Shown here in pieces: positions 37,450 to 49,856 of a stretch of DNA of 64,000 bases (position 1 is its first letter; the number at the start of each line of letters is the position of its first letter). The stretch is from Hemerocallis citrina (lineage: Eukaryota > Streptophyta > Magnoliopsida > Asparagales > Asphodelaceae). The stretch is from positions 251,203,228 to 251,267,227 of the forward strand of contig CM030358.1 of the NCBI GenBank assembly GCA_017893485.1, in the 5' to 3' direction. The notes under the pieces were generated by a model. The model was given only the letters and a program-made list of their open reading frames with translations. It was not told the origin of the DNA and did no database searches. The position numbers and the translations under genes are program-made.

Positions 37450-40400
37450 AGTAGACCGCCTCTTATCTAGATCACCTGCATAGTCAGAATCAACATATCC
37501 AACCAATAACCTGCTAATATTGTCATCCCTTTCAAATTTCAAACCCACATCTGTGGTGCCACTTATGTACCTCAAAATCCATTTAGCCGCTTGCCAATGC
37601 TCTTTGCCTGGATCATGCATATATCGACTAACCATACTCACCGCCTGAGAGATGTCTGGTCGAGTACAAACCATGGCATACATCAAACTGCCAACCACAC
37701 TAGTGTAAGGTACATTTGCCATATACTGTCTCTCCTCATCTGAACTTGGAGACTGAGAAGCACTAATCCTGAAATGAGTGGCTAAGGGTGTACTGACTGG
37801 CTTAGTTTTCTCATCTATACCAAACCGTTTCAGCACCTTCAAAAGATATTGCTTCTGTGTCAAACTCACTGTGCCCTTTGCCCTGTCTCTTGCTATCTCC
37901 ATCCCAAGTATCTTCTTGGCTTCACCAAGATCCTTCATCTCGAACTCAGAACTCAACTGATTCTTCAAATTTTGAATCACCTTAGCATTTTTAGAGGCAA
38001 TCAACATGTCATCCACATATAATAACAGATATATGAAAGAACCATCCTGCAATTTCCTGAAGTAGACACAATGATCAAACTCACTTCTGGAATATCTCTG
38101 CACCTTCATAAACTGGTCAAACCTCAAATACCACTGCCTTGGAGATTGCTTCAACCCATAGAGAGACTTCTTCAACCTGCAAACACAATTTTCCTTCCCA
38201 GCAATTTTGAACCCATCTGGCTGCGACATATAAATTTCTTCATCTAGATCCCCATGTAAGAACGCAGTCTTCACATCCATCTGTGTCAATTCAAGATCAA
38301 ACTGTGCTACCAAAGCTAACAAAATCCGAATAGAAGGATGCTTCACAACCGGAGAGAACACTTCATTATAGTCAATTCCTTCCTTTTGAGCATACCCCTT
38401 TGCAACTAGTCTAGCCTTGAACCGAACACTGCCTTTTGGACCTTCTTTCTTCGTATACACCCACTTGCAACCAATTGCTTTCTTCCCCTTTGGTAGTTGC
38501 ACTAGATCCCAAGTCTTATTCTTATGAAGAGAGTTCATCTCTTCATCCATAGCAACTTTCCAATCTGCATTTTCAGAACTTCTAGTAGCTTCTTTGAAGT
38601 TGGAGGGAACTTCATCATCCACAATGGGAAGAGCAAATGCAACTGTATCTGTAAAACGAGACGGTCGTTTGATATCTCTTCTTTGCCTTCTTACTGCAAT
38701 TGATTCTTCCTGCTGGATAGGAACTTCTTCATCATTCTCAGTATCAACCACATCATCTTCATCTTGGACAGGAACAGGATTTTCAACTGACAAATTTTCT
38801 AACTCCACCTGTTGGAAAACTCTCCTACCAGTCGACTGGTTATTGCCAACAGTCGACTATCCCGAGCTCCCACAATTCTGCTGTTCTGGACCACCAGTCG
38901 ACTGCTCCTGTACACCAGTCGACTGTCCCGAGCTTCTTCTACTCACCTGTTGAAGAACTGTCCCACTCTTCTGCTGCTCACCAGTCGACTGTCCTATACC
39001 ACCAGTCGACTGTCCCGAGCTAATCATGCTGGTCTCATCAAAAGTCACATCTCTGCTGATTACTAACTTCTTCTGTTCTGGACACCACAACCTCTAACCT
39101 TTGACACCAGTACTAAAACCAACAAATATAGCCTTTTTGGCTCTTGCATCAAGTTTAGTTTCAGTTACATGAAAATAAGCAGTACAACCAAATATATGCA
39201 AAAAACTATAATCAGATGCAGGTTTACCACTCCATACCTCAATAGGCGTTTTGCCTTCAAGTGCTGCTGATGGTAAACGGTTGACAATGTGGCTTGCATA
39301 TATAACAGCTTCTGCCCAAAATGTCTTCTTCAATCCAGACTGTGCTAACATACATCTTACCTTCTCCAATAAGGTTCTATTCATCCTTTCTGCAACCCCA
39401 TTTTGCTGTGGAGTCTTCCTAACTGTGAAGTGCCTCTGGATCCCTTCATCTTCACACAACTTCAGAAACGGATCATTCTTATATTCCCCTCCATTATCTG
39501 ACCTTAGAACCTTAATCTTCCTACCAGTCTGATTTTCAACTTTCTTCTTCCAACTTGTGAACAATGTCAAAACTTCATCTTTGTGCTTCATGGTATATAC
39601 CCAAACTCGTCTGGAGTAATCATCCACAAAAGTAACAAACCAGTGTCTACCACTCATAGAAGGTGTCTGAGTAGGGCCCCAAACATCTGTGTGCACATAA
39701 TCGAGGATACCCTTTGTCTGATGTACAGCTGTACCAAATTTCACCCTAGTTTGCTTACCCAAAACACAATGTTCACAAAATTCCAACTTGCACCCTTTAG
39801 CATCTTTAAGCAACCCTTGCTTCACAAGCCCCTGCAAGGCCTTTTCTCCTGCATGCCCGAGTCGCATATGCCACAACCTAGTAGAGTCGGGAACAACCTG
39901 TTTAGGCCTTTCAGTTACACTGGCAGCCTGACCCAAATATGTTTTTCCCTGCAAGAAAAACAAGTTCCTCTTTCTTTGCCCTTTCATCACCACGAGTGAT
40001 CCGCTAGTCACCTTCAGAATGCCACCTTCACTAGCAAATTTCAATCCACTGGCCTCCAAAGCACCTAGTGAAATCAGATTCTTTTTCAAATCTGGAACAT
40101 ACCATACATCTGAAAGCTCCCTAATAAGACCATCGTGCATTAGCAATTCAATCTTCCCGATTCCTACCTTCTTACAAGGTGCATCATTTTCCATCAAAAC
40201 TACACCACCATCCATATACTCCAAAGAAGTAAACCACTCCTTTTTCCAAGACATATGATAGGAGGCTGCTGTATCAAGAAACCATACTTCTTGATAAAGT
40301 GAGGGACTAGAAGCCAGTGCAAAAGAAAAGTCCTCGCCACTTTCTAAATTATCAACAGTCACATTTGCAGTCGAATTTCCCTTATTTCGTAGCTTTGGAC

Positions 40401-41230
40401 AATCCTTTTTCCAATGCCCCCTTTCATGACAGAAAGCACATTCATCTTTGGCCGGTATTTTCCTGTCCTTCGAAACTCCTCTCGATTTGGAACGAGATTT
40501 GTTTCCCTTTTTCCCAAGTTTGGACTCAGATCTGGTCTCAGTCCTGCCCCTTACAATCAAAGCTTCAGAAGTTTCTCTATCAACCATTTTATCCCTTCTC
40601 CTAGTTTCATTATTCAACAAAGCATTTGCAACATCTTCATATTTCACAGTATCTTTTCCATATAATAAAGTAGTTGCTAAATGATCATAACTTTCAGGTA
40701 ATGAATTCAACAGAATTAGGGCTTTATCCTCATCCTTAATTTGCTCATCTAAATTTAACAAATCAGCCAATAATTTATTAAATGATTCAACATGAGCATT
40801 CATAGACATACCTTCCGTATAGGTGAAGCGAAAAAGTCTCTTCTTCAAATACAGCCGATTCTCCAAACTTTTCCTCATGTATTTGTCTTCGAGTTTCTTC
40901 CACAACACCGCAGCAACGGTATCCCTCATCAAATCATACTTCTCAGCCTTCTCAATAAAGAGCCGAATAGTCCCACACGCAACTCGATTCAACTTCTTCC
41001 AATCTGCTTCGGACATATCCTTAGGTTTTTCTACTTCCAAAGCAACATCTTGTTCTTGTTGAACAAGAACATCCAACACCTCACATTGCCACATCCCGAA
41101 ATTGTTTGTCCCATCAAATTTTTCAACTTCAAATTTTGCGTTGTGAATCGTTGTTCTGGACGAACTTGATCCCACAACATCCTTGGTTGCATCTGCATCA
41201 CCCGCCATCTCCCTCTAGGTCGAACCAACA

Positions 41231-41242
41231 GCTCTGATACCA
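41231..41242 (-). other. Primer-binding site of element D
   Basis: The minus strand reads TGGTATCAGAGC, the standard complement of initiator-methionine tRNA, two bases inside the 5' LTR. Confidence 0.92.
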
Positions 41243-41244
41243 CT

Positions 41245-41762
41245 TGTTGTGCGGAATACGAATCAAACCAACAATCAAACCAACGCGGAAACAAAGAGAG
41301 AACCAGCGAGAAAACACAGAAAAGCAAGCAACACAAGAACACAAGATTTACGTGGTTCGGCAAAACGATGCCTACATCCACGGGGCGGTTGGGGTTTCTT
41401 TACTATGTTCTTCAATGGGCAAACAAAGCCTTTACAAGAGATGACGGCTGCAAAATCCGAATTAGGTGTTACAATTTACAAAACCCTAACGGGTGTATTT
41501 ATAGGGAAACTATTGGGCCTTTCGAATTGGGCCGAATCTGGATCCAAAACCCGCCGACAGTCGACTGGTCCAATTACCAGTCGACTGATTCCTTCAGGAC
41601 GGTCGACTGACTTCCACATACAGTCGACTGCTGCTGCTGTATTCTCAGTCTTCGAAAACTCCTCTCTGGACAGTCGCCTGATCCTCCAACCCAGTCGACT
41701 GAAGCTCTGAAACTTTCGAACACTGCAGATACCAAATACCAGAATCGAGCCATTATCCTACA
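41245..41762 (-). repeat. 5' LTR of element D
   Basis: It is 518 bp and appears identical to the 3' LTR. TATA box at 41496-41503. Perfect CAGTCGACTG palindromes lie at 41558, 41578, 41621 and 41692, with variants at 41601 and 41671, all upstream of the TATA box in element sense (U3). Confidence 0.96.
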
Positions 41763-41767
41763 ATTGA

Positions 41768-43946
41768 GATATAACTCAAGTTAAATTGTGGAGACTTGTC
41801 TATTTACAACAGGTGACAGAGAAAGTTAACCGAAGGTGCAGGGCTGGTCCTACCCTAGAGGCGGGTAAGGCGACCGCCTTAGGCCCCCAGAGATTTCGTG
41901 ATTTTAGGGGCCTCAAATTTAAACTTCCCTTATAAATATAGGAACGTATTTTGCGCGTAAAATATACATATATATGCTATTAGGGACCCCATTTCGAAAG
42001 TTTGCCTAGGGCCTTCGGGAACTCAGGGCCGGGCCTGGGAAGGTGTGTGAATGATTAATATTCTAAAGGTCAAGGGGTTTATCAATCGAGAACAAAAATG
42101 GGGGGTTGCCTAATAAAAATGAAAACTCGGAAGGGTTAAATAAAAGTTTGCTTTGTATTTTCTAATTTTTAATATTTTATATTTTTAGTTTTTTGTCCAC
42201 TTGGAAGGAAGTGTGTTCTCTACCGGGTGGTTTGGAAGGCTGAAAAATAAATTCAACAAAGGAAGTGAACTGCTGAGAAACGAAATCCTTCAAAATAGTT
42301 TCAAATATCTTGATTTGGTTGGTAGTAAAAATATTGTGGAGGCAACAGTAACACTACCAATTTCGAACTGTATGCTTCCCATTTATGGAGACCATCTCCT
42401 CCTCTGATTCGCCCATTTCTATTTCTTTACATTTCTTCTTCTTCTACTTCGCCCATTTCTATTTCTTTACGTTGTTTCTTCTTCTTCTTCTTCTTCTTCT
42501 TCTTCTTCTTCTTGATGTTGTTATATGGTGACAGTGGTCATCTATCGATATCTATTGCTAACTAAAGACTAAAGCTCCACTCCTTTTCTGTTCCCATACT
42601 GCCCCCTCTTATTAATCATGATTTAGCCCAATTTTATTAATCATGATTTAGCCCAATCACTAAACGGGTTTTTTACGTTGAAAGAAGAATGACGATAATT
42701 ATGGATTATGACCAAATTTGTCTACTATGGATTATAACCAAATTTGTCTACTTTGTGAGAAATGTGGTAGAATTAACATTTTACTTAATTATAGATATGA
42801 AATGTTGGTATAAATAGAAAAATTATATAGTAAGGGCAAAAATGTCTAAAAGTAGAAAAAATGCTCTTGTAAGAGGTGAAAAAAGAACAAAAATCTCTTA
42901 TAAGAGGTTCTTATAAGAGGTTATTTTTATATAAAAGAACACCTCAAAAAGAAGCTCTTACTGTAAATCTCTTCTAAGAGGTAAGATGCAAAAAAAAGAA
43001 CAATACCTTAGTGAACTTACCACCACCTTGTTTTGCTTGAACATTTTCTGCACCATAACCCCTTACTCTCCATGTTGACTCTTAGTTTGGTGTGCACAAA
43101 ACGTGTCTATAAATACTAATAAGTTTAAATTGAGTTGTTCAGATTTTTAGGATCAAATAACATCCATAAGAGATCCAAGAGAGATTCAAGAATATTCAAA
43201 GAAGGAAAGTAATAAAGAAAGAATGAGAAATCAAACAAAAGAAGAAGATATTCAAAAAGAGCAGTTGATTGATTAGTGTCCAAAAAAGCTATCAAAGACC
43301 AGTTGCTATCATTCTATACTAGTGTTACCCTGTGCAAATTGCACAAACTAAAATACTTTTAACAGACTCATAAAATTAGATGGAATTTAAACAATACAAT
43401 GATGATATGCACTGTGTCTTTTTTTTTCCTTCCAGTTTATCTTATTTATAACATGTGCTACTCTTGTCTGGAAAACCCAAATATGATATTTTTATTTATT
43501 TCGGTCATATTCTTTGAAACCACTAAGTGAGATTTCATTAGTTCATATTGTTTTATTATCATGTACATGCACATTAACTTTAGTTCTTAAACAAAAACAT
43601 AAAAGTCATTAAAGGACGAAGGTGACCCTATTCAACACCGATACAACACTAAGACATAGTTAAACCCTAGATCCTTAAATTTAGAGATGTCCCTTAACTA
43701 TTTCGATCACAATATAGTTAAAAGATGACAAATCTACAAATTAACAAATTCACATTTTTCAAATCAACCAATATCATTCTATATTTCTAAAGCAAAGAAA
43801 AAAAGTCGAATAATTACCGAAGTTGAGCTTACAATGCAGTAAAAGGTGGGGATGTGGCTCTTCTTGGACTCCTCGTTTTAAAAAATAATTAATTTTAACA
43901 ATACTTGATCGGATGATTATATATATCTTCATAGTTTATCAAGTAA
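41768..43946. other. AT-rich spacer between elements D and B
   Basis: No supported gene. Contains an hAT-like MITE (41839-42037), a (CTT)n tract (42476-42513), and short adjacent duplications at about 42610-42660 (ATTAATCATGATTTAGCCCAA twice) and 42702-42755 (ACCAAATTTGTCTACT twice). Words like CTCTTATAAGAGGT form small inverted repeats near 42880-42990. Confidence 0.6.
41839..42037. mobile_element. hAT-like MITE, 199 bp
   Basis: Ends CAGGGCTGGTCC and, reversed, CAGGCCCGGCCC form imperfect terminal inverted repeats of the CAGGG type. The flanking 8-bp words CGAAGGTG (41831-41838) and GGAAGGTG (42038-42045) match at 7 of 8, as expected for an hAT target duplication. No coding capacity. Confidence 0.65.
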
Positions 43947-43951
43947 GAATC

Positions 43952-44611
43952 TGTTGCCGCTAAATTTGGTGTGGGGGCAAACAGATAGAACTTGTGGGTT
44001 CTTAGGGAAACTGAATAGAAAACCTGTGTACCTGTTCCGTCGGGCGTCGATCGTCGTTCCCGCCGTGCACCTGCAAAAAGTGCGAGACACCGGGGTTGTT
44101 CCCGGCGACGCACCCTCTGACGCTCAAGTCAGTAATCTAGGGAGACTATGAATGAGCATAAAAACTGGTGAAAGATTGATTACCTCTTAATGGAGATGGA
44201 TGGGGGGTATTTATAGGCGTCTTAGAGAACAGTTTAGGGATGTAATCCGCGTGGCCTGATGTAGAATAATCTCCTTGTAAACAGATTAGGAATGTAATCT
44301 GATAAGGTATATTCTTGTAATCAGATAAGGAATTTAATCCCTAAATCCTAGTGAGAAGATTGACATGTATCAGGACCGTTGATCAAGATTGATCAGGGAT
44401 CCTGACTTTATCTGGCTGGATTAGGTGGGCAGCGGGTTAGAACCCGCACCCTCTTGCTAGTGGATCCGCTCCCGGGTTATTGGGTTCCTGGGGAGAAGAC
44501 CCAATAGCCATTTTGGACCCTCTTGTAGAGAAATTACCACTTTACCACTGGGCTTCAAGATCCGTACCTGATTTGGACGGTTCTGATTAAACCCCATTTT
44601 TAGCCATATCA
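43952..44611 (-). repeat. 3' LTR of element B
   Basis: It is 660 bp with ends TGTTGCCGC and CCATATCA on the plus strand. TATA box at 44208-44215. The adjoining 44612-44627 reads AGGAGTGGGGGGCTCG on the minus strand, the likely polypurine tract. Confidence 0.95.
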
Positions 44612-45069
44612 CGAGCCCCCCACTCCTAAAGACTGAGTGCGATCAGACTTTAAGGAGTAGTCTAACTGTTTTAGTGGCTAGTGGAGTTGGATCGGAGTCC
44701 AATTACAGGATCTTGAATCTCGAAAAGGGGACAGTGAGGTAATCCCTTTTGATCGGGTGGCGTTCTTGTATGAACGTCTTCTTAGCTTTGTAATCTCTCG
44801 GTGAACGGCACGGTCGCTTCACTCTGTTGAGGGTCGCGTCTTTCCGGCGCTGCGACTCCGATCCCTCCCAGAGCGGTTCGGCGATTCTTTCCGAGGGGAA
44901 GAGGGACCTCGGCATGGTTGCGAGTCTGGAGAGGGGGCTCGTCGAAGTCTGAGGGCCAGATCTCCCACGTACGGGGGGTCGGAACCAAGGGCGTTTGGCG
45001 GTCAATGCCGACCTTAGGCTTATAACAAGGTCGGTGGCTAGAGCGCTCGGCAGCTGACGCCGAAGCTCG
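44612..45069. other. Element B 3' untranslated region
   Basis: It begins with the polypurine tract and continues to the roughly 91-bp array. I see no supported gene here. Confidence 0.6.
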
Positions 45070-46085
45070 AGACGAATTTTTAGAGGTCTTGACTTCCGAA
45101 CTCAAGCGTGTAAAACGGTTGGTGTCAAGAACGCTCGGAGCGGGTGCCGAGGCTTGAGACTTGGAAATTTTTAGAGGTCTTGACTTGCCGAACTCACGCG
45201 TGTAAAACGGTCGGTGTCAAGAACGCTCGGAGCGGGTGCCGAGGCTTAAGACTTGGAAATTTTTAGAGGCCTTGACTTGCCGAACTCACGCGTGTAAAAC
45301 GGTCAGTGTCAAGAACGCTCGGAGCGGGTGCTGAGGCTTAAGACTTGGAAATTTTTAGAGGCCTTGACTTGCCGAACTCACGCGTGTAAAACGGTCGGTG
45401 TCAAGAACGCTCGGAGCGGGTGCCGAGGCTTAAGACTTGGAAATTTTTAGAGGCCTTGACTTGCCGAACTCACGGGTGTAAAACGGTCGGTGTCAAGAAC
45501 GCTCGGAGCGGGTGCCGAGGCTTGAGACTTGGGAAATTTTTAGAGGCCTTGACTTGCCGAACTCACGCGTGTAAAACGGTCGGTGTCAAGAATGCTCGGA
45601 GCGGGTGCCGAGGCTTGAGACTTGGAAATTTTTAGAGGCCTTGACTTGCCGAACTCACGCGTGTAAAACGGTCGGTGTCAAGAACGCTCGGAGCGGGTGC
45701 CGAGGCTTAAGACTTGGAAATTTTTAGAGGCCTTGACTTGCCAAACTCACGCGTGTAAAACGGTCGTGTGTCAAGAACGCTCGGAGCGGGTGCCGAGGTT
45801 TGAGACTTAGAAATTTTTAGAGGCCTTGACTTGCCGAACTCACGCGTGTAAAACGATCGGTGTCAAGAACGCTCGGAGCGGGTGCCGAGGCTTAAGACTT
45901 GGAAATTTTTAGAGGCCTTGACTTGCCGAACTCACGCGTGTAAAACGGTCGGTGTCAAGAACGCTCGGAGCGGGTGCCGAGGCTTAAGACTTGGAAATTT
46001 TTATAGGCCTTGACTTGCCGAACTCATGCGTGTAAAACGGTCGGTGTCAAGAATGCTCGGCAGCCTGTGCCGAGGCTTGGGACTT
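45070..46085. repeat. About 91-bp tandem array, roughly 11 copies
   Basis: Each unit contains TTGACTTGCCGAACTCACGC, GTGTAAAACGGTCGGTGTCA and GCTCGGAGCGGGTGCCGAGG. Copies are nearly identical in the centre and diverge at both edges. Related diverged units also occur at 49920-50165, on the other side of the antisense genes. Confidence 0.9.
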
Positions 46086-46327
46086 GGAGGGTTATGACGG
46101 ATGTGACGGCCTCTGGGCTTCCGACAGATGTGATGGCCTCTGGGTTTCTGACAGATGTGACGTTCATTAATGCTGCGTCCCCTGGGCTTCTGCTGACGTG
46201 ACTGTCATTAATGAGCCGTTTGGCTAGGCGCGGCGAACAAGGCGACGTTTGGAGTCGCCTTTTGTCGTTTTGCGGGAGTGGGCCTGCAGTAAAGGCCCAT
46301 TAACCTCGATTTGCGTGCTGGCTCTTC

Positions 46328-46334
46328 TATAAAA
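46328..46334 (+). promoter_or_regulatory. TATA box of antisense gene 1 (element B)
   Basis: CTATAAAACCCCCACCCCCTC lies 158 bp before the ATG at 46486 and is followed by a pyrimidine-rich leader. The arrangement matches element A (1351). It points to transcription opposite to the LTR promoter. Confidence 0.65.
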
Positions 46335-46485
46335 CCCCCACCCCCTCTTCATTTTTCACTTTTCATCACTTCGCTCTGGTGTTTTGGTTTGTTCTTGCTT
46401 GAGCTCCAGGTGATCGCTGATCTTTTTCCGGCGAACTTTCTGACGACATCTCCGTTAAGGTAACTTATATTTTTAGTTTCTGAAC

Positions 46486-48607
46486 ATGTCTGTCTCCGTC
46501 TCCTCTTCTTCATCCGAGCCCTCCCTTGAAGTCGCCGAAGCTCCGACCTCTAGCCGGCCTCATAAAAGCAAGAAGGTGTTCGGCAAGGATTCCGTCGTAG
46601 AGGAGCCGAAGCGCATGCCGGAGTTCGGCAGACTACCAGGGCCGTTGACTGGGCTTCACAGGGTTCGGGAACTTCCAGAGGAGGACGCCGAGCGCATTGT
46701 ATACGGGAGGGCCCGGACATTCGAGGAGAATCCGGCGAGGGAGATGACAGAGGCTGACGAGACAGCATCGATCCTTCGCGAAGAGGATTTGGGAGTGATC
46801 CGGGACTGCTTTCAGATCCCGGAGGAGTACGAGCTTATATTGCCGGGTCCCGGCATTAGGGCCAACTCGCCGCTGCCGGTGACTGTGTGTTACTGGCCGG
46901 TCGACGCCTTCATAGCCGGGGCTCGGCTGCCTCTCCATCCGTTCGCGGTTGCAGTATTAAGATGGGTTGGGGTCAGCCCCATCCAACTTATGCCGAACGC
47001 ATGGAGAGTGATAAACGGCTTCGTACTTCACTGCCAAGCCGCAGGGATTCAGCCAGAGCTGAACGTGCTTCGGACCATCTACCAGCCTCATCAGGGGAAC
47101 AGGTCGGCGTACCGGTACTATTTGACCCCGAGGCACGGAGGTCGGCTCGTCGTCTGCCCTGATTCTATCAAGTACTGGCGGAGAAGTACCTTCTGATACG
47201 TAGTCCGGAGGCCTGGCCCATTCCAGTTAGCTGGGTGGAGGGTGTGCCGAAGAAGGTGAAGGCGCTACCGACACTTCGACCCGAAGAAGAGGAGGCTGTA
47301 CGGGTACTCCTGGGTCGGCCAAAGCTAGATTGGAAGGACCTGACCGAGGACGTCCTGTTCAAGGGAGGGCTCGTTCATGCCGATCCCAGTACGCTGCTTT
47401 CTTTATTTATTATCGTTGTTTTACTTCTTGCGCTTTTATTTTTCATAGCTTGTTCCGAACTAACAGACTTATCTTATGGTGCAGAGTCCATGGATTATCA
47501 GGCGGTGCTGGCGCTGAGGGCAGGCCTCGCCAACAAGGCGCCGAAGAAGAGGAAGAGGGTGGCCTCGAAGTTGCCGACGTCAAAGGCTCCGAAGGTTGCC
47601 GAGGCAGCCGACGAGGTGGAGATCTTGGAGAACCCGGCTTCCGATGCCGTGGTTGCTTCGTCGTTGACCAAGGTCGGCGAATTTCCCGTCGCCGCCGCCC
47701 TCAACATGCCTACGCCACCGCTGTCGAAGGTGGCGGAGGAGCTCTTGACCGAGGCCCACAAAAGGATCCACGTCCCGGACTGGCAGGTTCGGAAGCACGA
47801 TGGGTTCCTCAGCAATTCTCTGGCGAGCATGGAGGCCATCAAGCACCTCGCCACGCCGAAGGATCGGGCGGCCATGGAGGCCGGACGGGAGGGAGACGAC
47901 GTTATCGAGATAGCGCGCTCGGCGGTATCGGTAAGCGTCGGATCTACCCCCTCTTTTTTATGCCGACCTTCTCAAGTTGAAATTTTCATGACTCCCTTGA
48001 TTTTTAATTGTAGATCGTCGTACACTTCGGGCACCTCACCGAGAGGATGGCGGCCCAGGAGAAGGAGATGAAGAAGGAATCCGACCAAGCTCGGAAGGAG
48101 AAGGCCCGGATTCAGACCGAGCTCGACAAGCTCGAGCTGAACTTCGAGGCCAAGTCGGCGAGGGTCGACTACCTCGAGGACATGGTCACGACGCTGGAGG
48201 GCCAACTCTGTCAGCAAAAGGAGGAGGCGGCCAAGCAGTTGGCGGAGGCGGCCGATGCCCAAGCGGCAGTGGTGAAGAAGGCGGAGGACGCGACCATGGA
48301 GAAGGCACAGAGCTTCCTCGCCCAGAACATGGCCAAGGCCTTCGCCGACGCTCTCGCCCGGGTGAAGGAGGCCTATCCCTCCGTGGACTGCTCGGGTTGG
48401 AGGTTGTTCCCGGGGTACGTTGAGGGCTTCGACCCCGAATCGGAGGGAGAAGAAGAAGAAGAGGAGGAGAGGGGCGACGACGAGCCTTTGGTCGATCCCC
48501 CCGTCGGAGCTCAGGGGTCGGTGGTCACCCCCTTGGCGACGGTGGCCCCTTCGGAGCCGTCATCCCCGACCCCCTCTCGCCGCCCCGGGAAAGAGGTCGT
48601 GCCCTGA
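46486..48607 (+). pseudogene. Gene 1 of the antisense module, one frameshift
   Basis: Exons are inferred as 46486-47388, 47485-47930 and 48014-48607, with introns GTACGC...GTGCAG and GTAAGC...TTGTAG placed exactly as in element A. Splicing keeps the frame at both joins. After a Ser-rich start come a Transposase_28-like domain (FQIPEEYELILPGPGIRAN; LPLHPFAVAVLRW; QLMPNAWRVINGF; DSIKYW), a basic stretch (KKRKRVASK), a region conserved with A (HKRIHVPDWQV), a long coiled coil and an acidic tail with EEEEEEE. One lost G near 47177 shifts the frame. The trailer shares GCGGACTGGCCACCGCT with A. Function unknown; a nuclear regulator of the element is one possibility. Confidence 0.75.
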
Positions 48608-48843
48608 CTCCGTTTGTTCTTTTTTCCTTCTGTTTTTTGTTGTTTTTGACGTGTAATGCCTAATAGCGGACTGGCCACCGCTACCTTTTTGAAATGAATG
48701 AAAAACATTAACTTTTTGGGCTCGATTTCGTGTCTTTGTCCGTTGATTGTTGAGTGCTCGAGCGGTTTGTTTGAGAGAAACCCCCGAAGTCTGGGACTTC
48801 GACAATGCCTGAATTTCTGTTGCTTGCTTGTGTTTCTTTTCAG

Positions 48844-49764
48844 CTCGTTGTGGTAGCCCAAGGGGTCGAGCACGCAGGGTCGGATGACAAGGTTCGCGCC
48901 GAGGCGGGCCTCGGGGCGACGAGGCTAAGTCTGGCGAGGTGCAGGGAGCGACTTTACGAAGTCGAGCTAGGACTGCGCCGAGCTGAAAGCGAGTGAAGCC
49001 AGCTTCAACTCATCTTAGGTCAGCGGGACAGCGACATTCGGCGTCTGGAAGGAAGGATCGCGGAGATGACCACCTCGGGTAAGGACGAGGGTTCGCCGGC
49101 CGCCTTCACCAGCAGTCTTCGGACCAAGTGCTTTCGCCACACCTTGTCAAAGGTAACGGCGGAGAGGGACAATCTGCTTTCGGAGATTCAGCATTTGCAA
49201 ACTGTGGAGTCTGAGCTTCGGACGGAGGGAGAGGTGCTGACGACTAAGGTGGTCAAGCTTACAGCTGAACGGGATGAATTGGCGGCCGAAGTCGATGTGA
49301 TGAAGAGAGCCACTGTTGATAGGAGCATCGAAGTCACTCATCTTCGTCATCTCATCGCGAGCCACGCAGGCGTTCCGAGCTCGGGAGTACCGGCCTGCTT
49401 CGAGGTCGAGGCGCAAGATGGCTCACTGAGGAGTCGGATCTCCGAACTGGAAGCAGAGGTGGCTCGCCTCAGACCGCGTTCTGGGCCAATCAATGTGAGG
49501 AGCACTTCATGTACCCGAGCGGAGAGCGAGCGTGGCATCACTTTTTACGAGATGGCGACCCGTGCGCGCCTCGGTTATCCGAGCCCGGGGGACGCGCAGA
49601 GTTCAGTGGCAATTTCGTCGAGCGGCGCTTCCGTCGGCATAGCTGCCAGAAGCAGTGCCGAGGACACGTCCCAACTTGCTGGCCTGGGATCAGGTTCCGG
49701 AGGCAAACGTCGTCGACCTCAAGTGTCCTTGAAGAGGAGCATCCCTGCGCCTCGAAGGCGTTGA
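48844..49764 (+). pseudogene. Gene 2 of the antisense module, one nonsense codon
   Basis: It begins after the acceptor-like TTTTCAG (48837-48843). An in-frame ATG at 48805 could also serve as start. A TGA at 48994-48996 stands in a run otherwise open to 49764 and is explained by a single CGA-to-TGA change. The protein is coiled coil for about 200 residues (TAERDNLLSEI; LTAERDELAAEVDVM), followed by STSCTR, ERGITFYE and SSSGASVG and a basic tail (GGKRRRPQVSLKRS). AATAAA at 49857-49862 is the likely poly(A) signal. It is homologous to A genes 2a (C-terminus) and 2b (N-terminus). Confidence 0.7.
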
Positions 49765-49856
49765 TGGCTCCGAGTTTAGTGTCTTGTAATTTGCGCTTTT
49801 CAGCTCCTTGTAATCTTTAGTACCTTGTAATCTTGATGTATGTAAGGGTTGCTTTT

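Larger units (their letters stand above)
24962..41208 (-). pseudogene. gag-pol: Element D gag-pol polyprotein, two stops and one 12-kb insertion
   Basis: It starts with ATG at 41208, 37 bp after the primer site. In order it encodes copia gag, zinc knuckle CAFCHERGHWKKDC, protease (WFLDTAASYHMS), GAG-pre-integrase (HMRLGH, CEHCVLGK), integrase (TDVWGP, RSDNGGEY, NGVAERMNR), a Ser/Gln/Gly-rich linker with repeated QSTG, RT (YVDDM) and, left of element C, RNase H ([18 protein letters not shown]), ending at 24962. TAG stops lie at 39091-39093 and 38857-38859, both in frame. Element C interrupts between 37450 and 25374. The 3' untranslated part is 24764-24961. The stops fall after integrase and inside the linker. 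Tork/TNT1-like affinity is likely but not tested. Confidence 0.93.
24233..41762 (-). mobile_element. Element D: Ty1/copia retrotransposon, split by element C
   Basis: Two 518-bp LTRs appear identical by eye. They start TGTTGTGCGG and end ATTATCCTACA. The target duplication is ATTGA (24228-24232 and 41763-41767). Without element C the element is about 5.45 kb. Order in element sense (right to left) is LTR, Met-tRNA primer site, one polyprotein frame, polypurine tract, LTR. Integrase precedes RT, which defines copia. Element C sits in the RNase H region. Confidence 0.96.
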
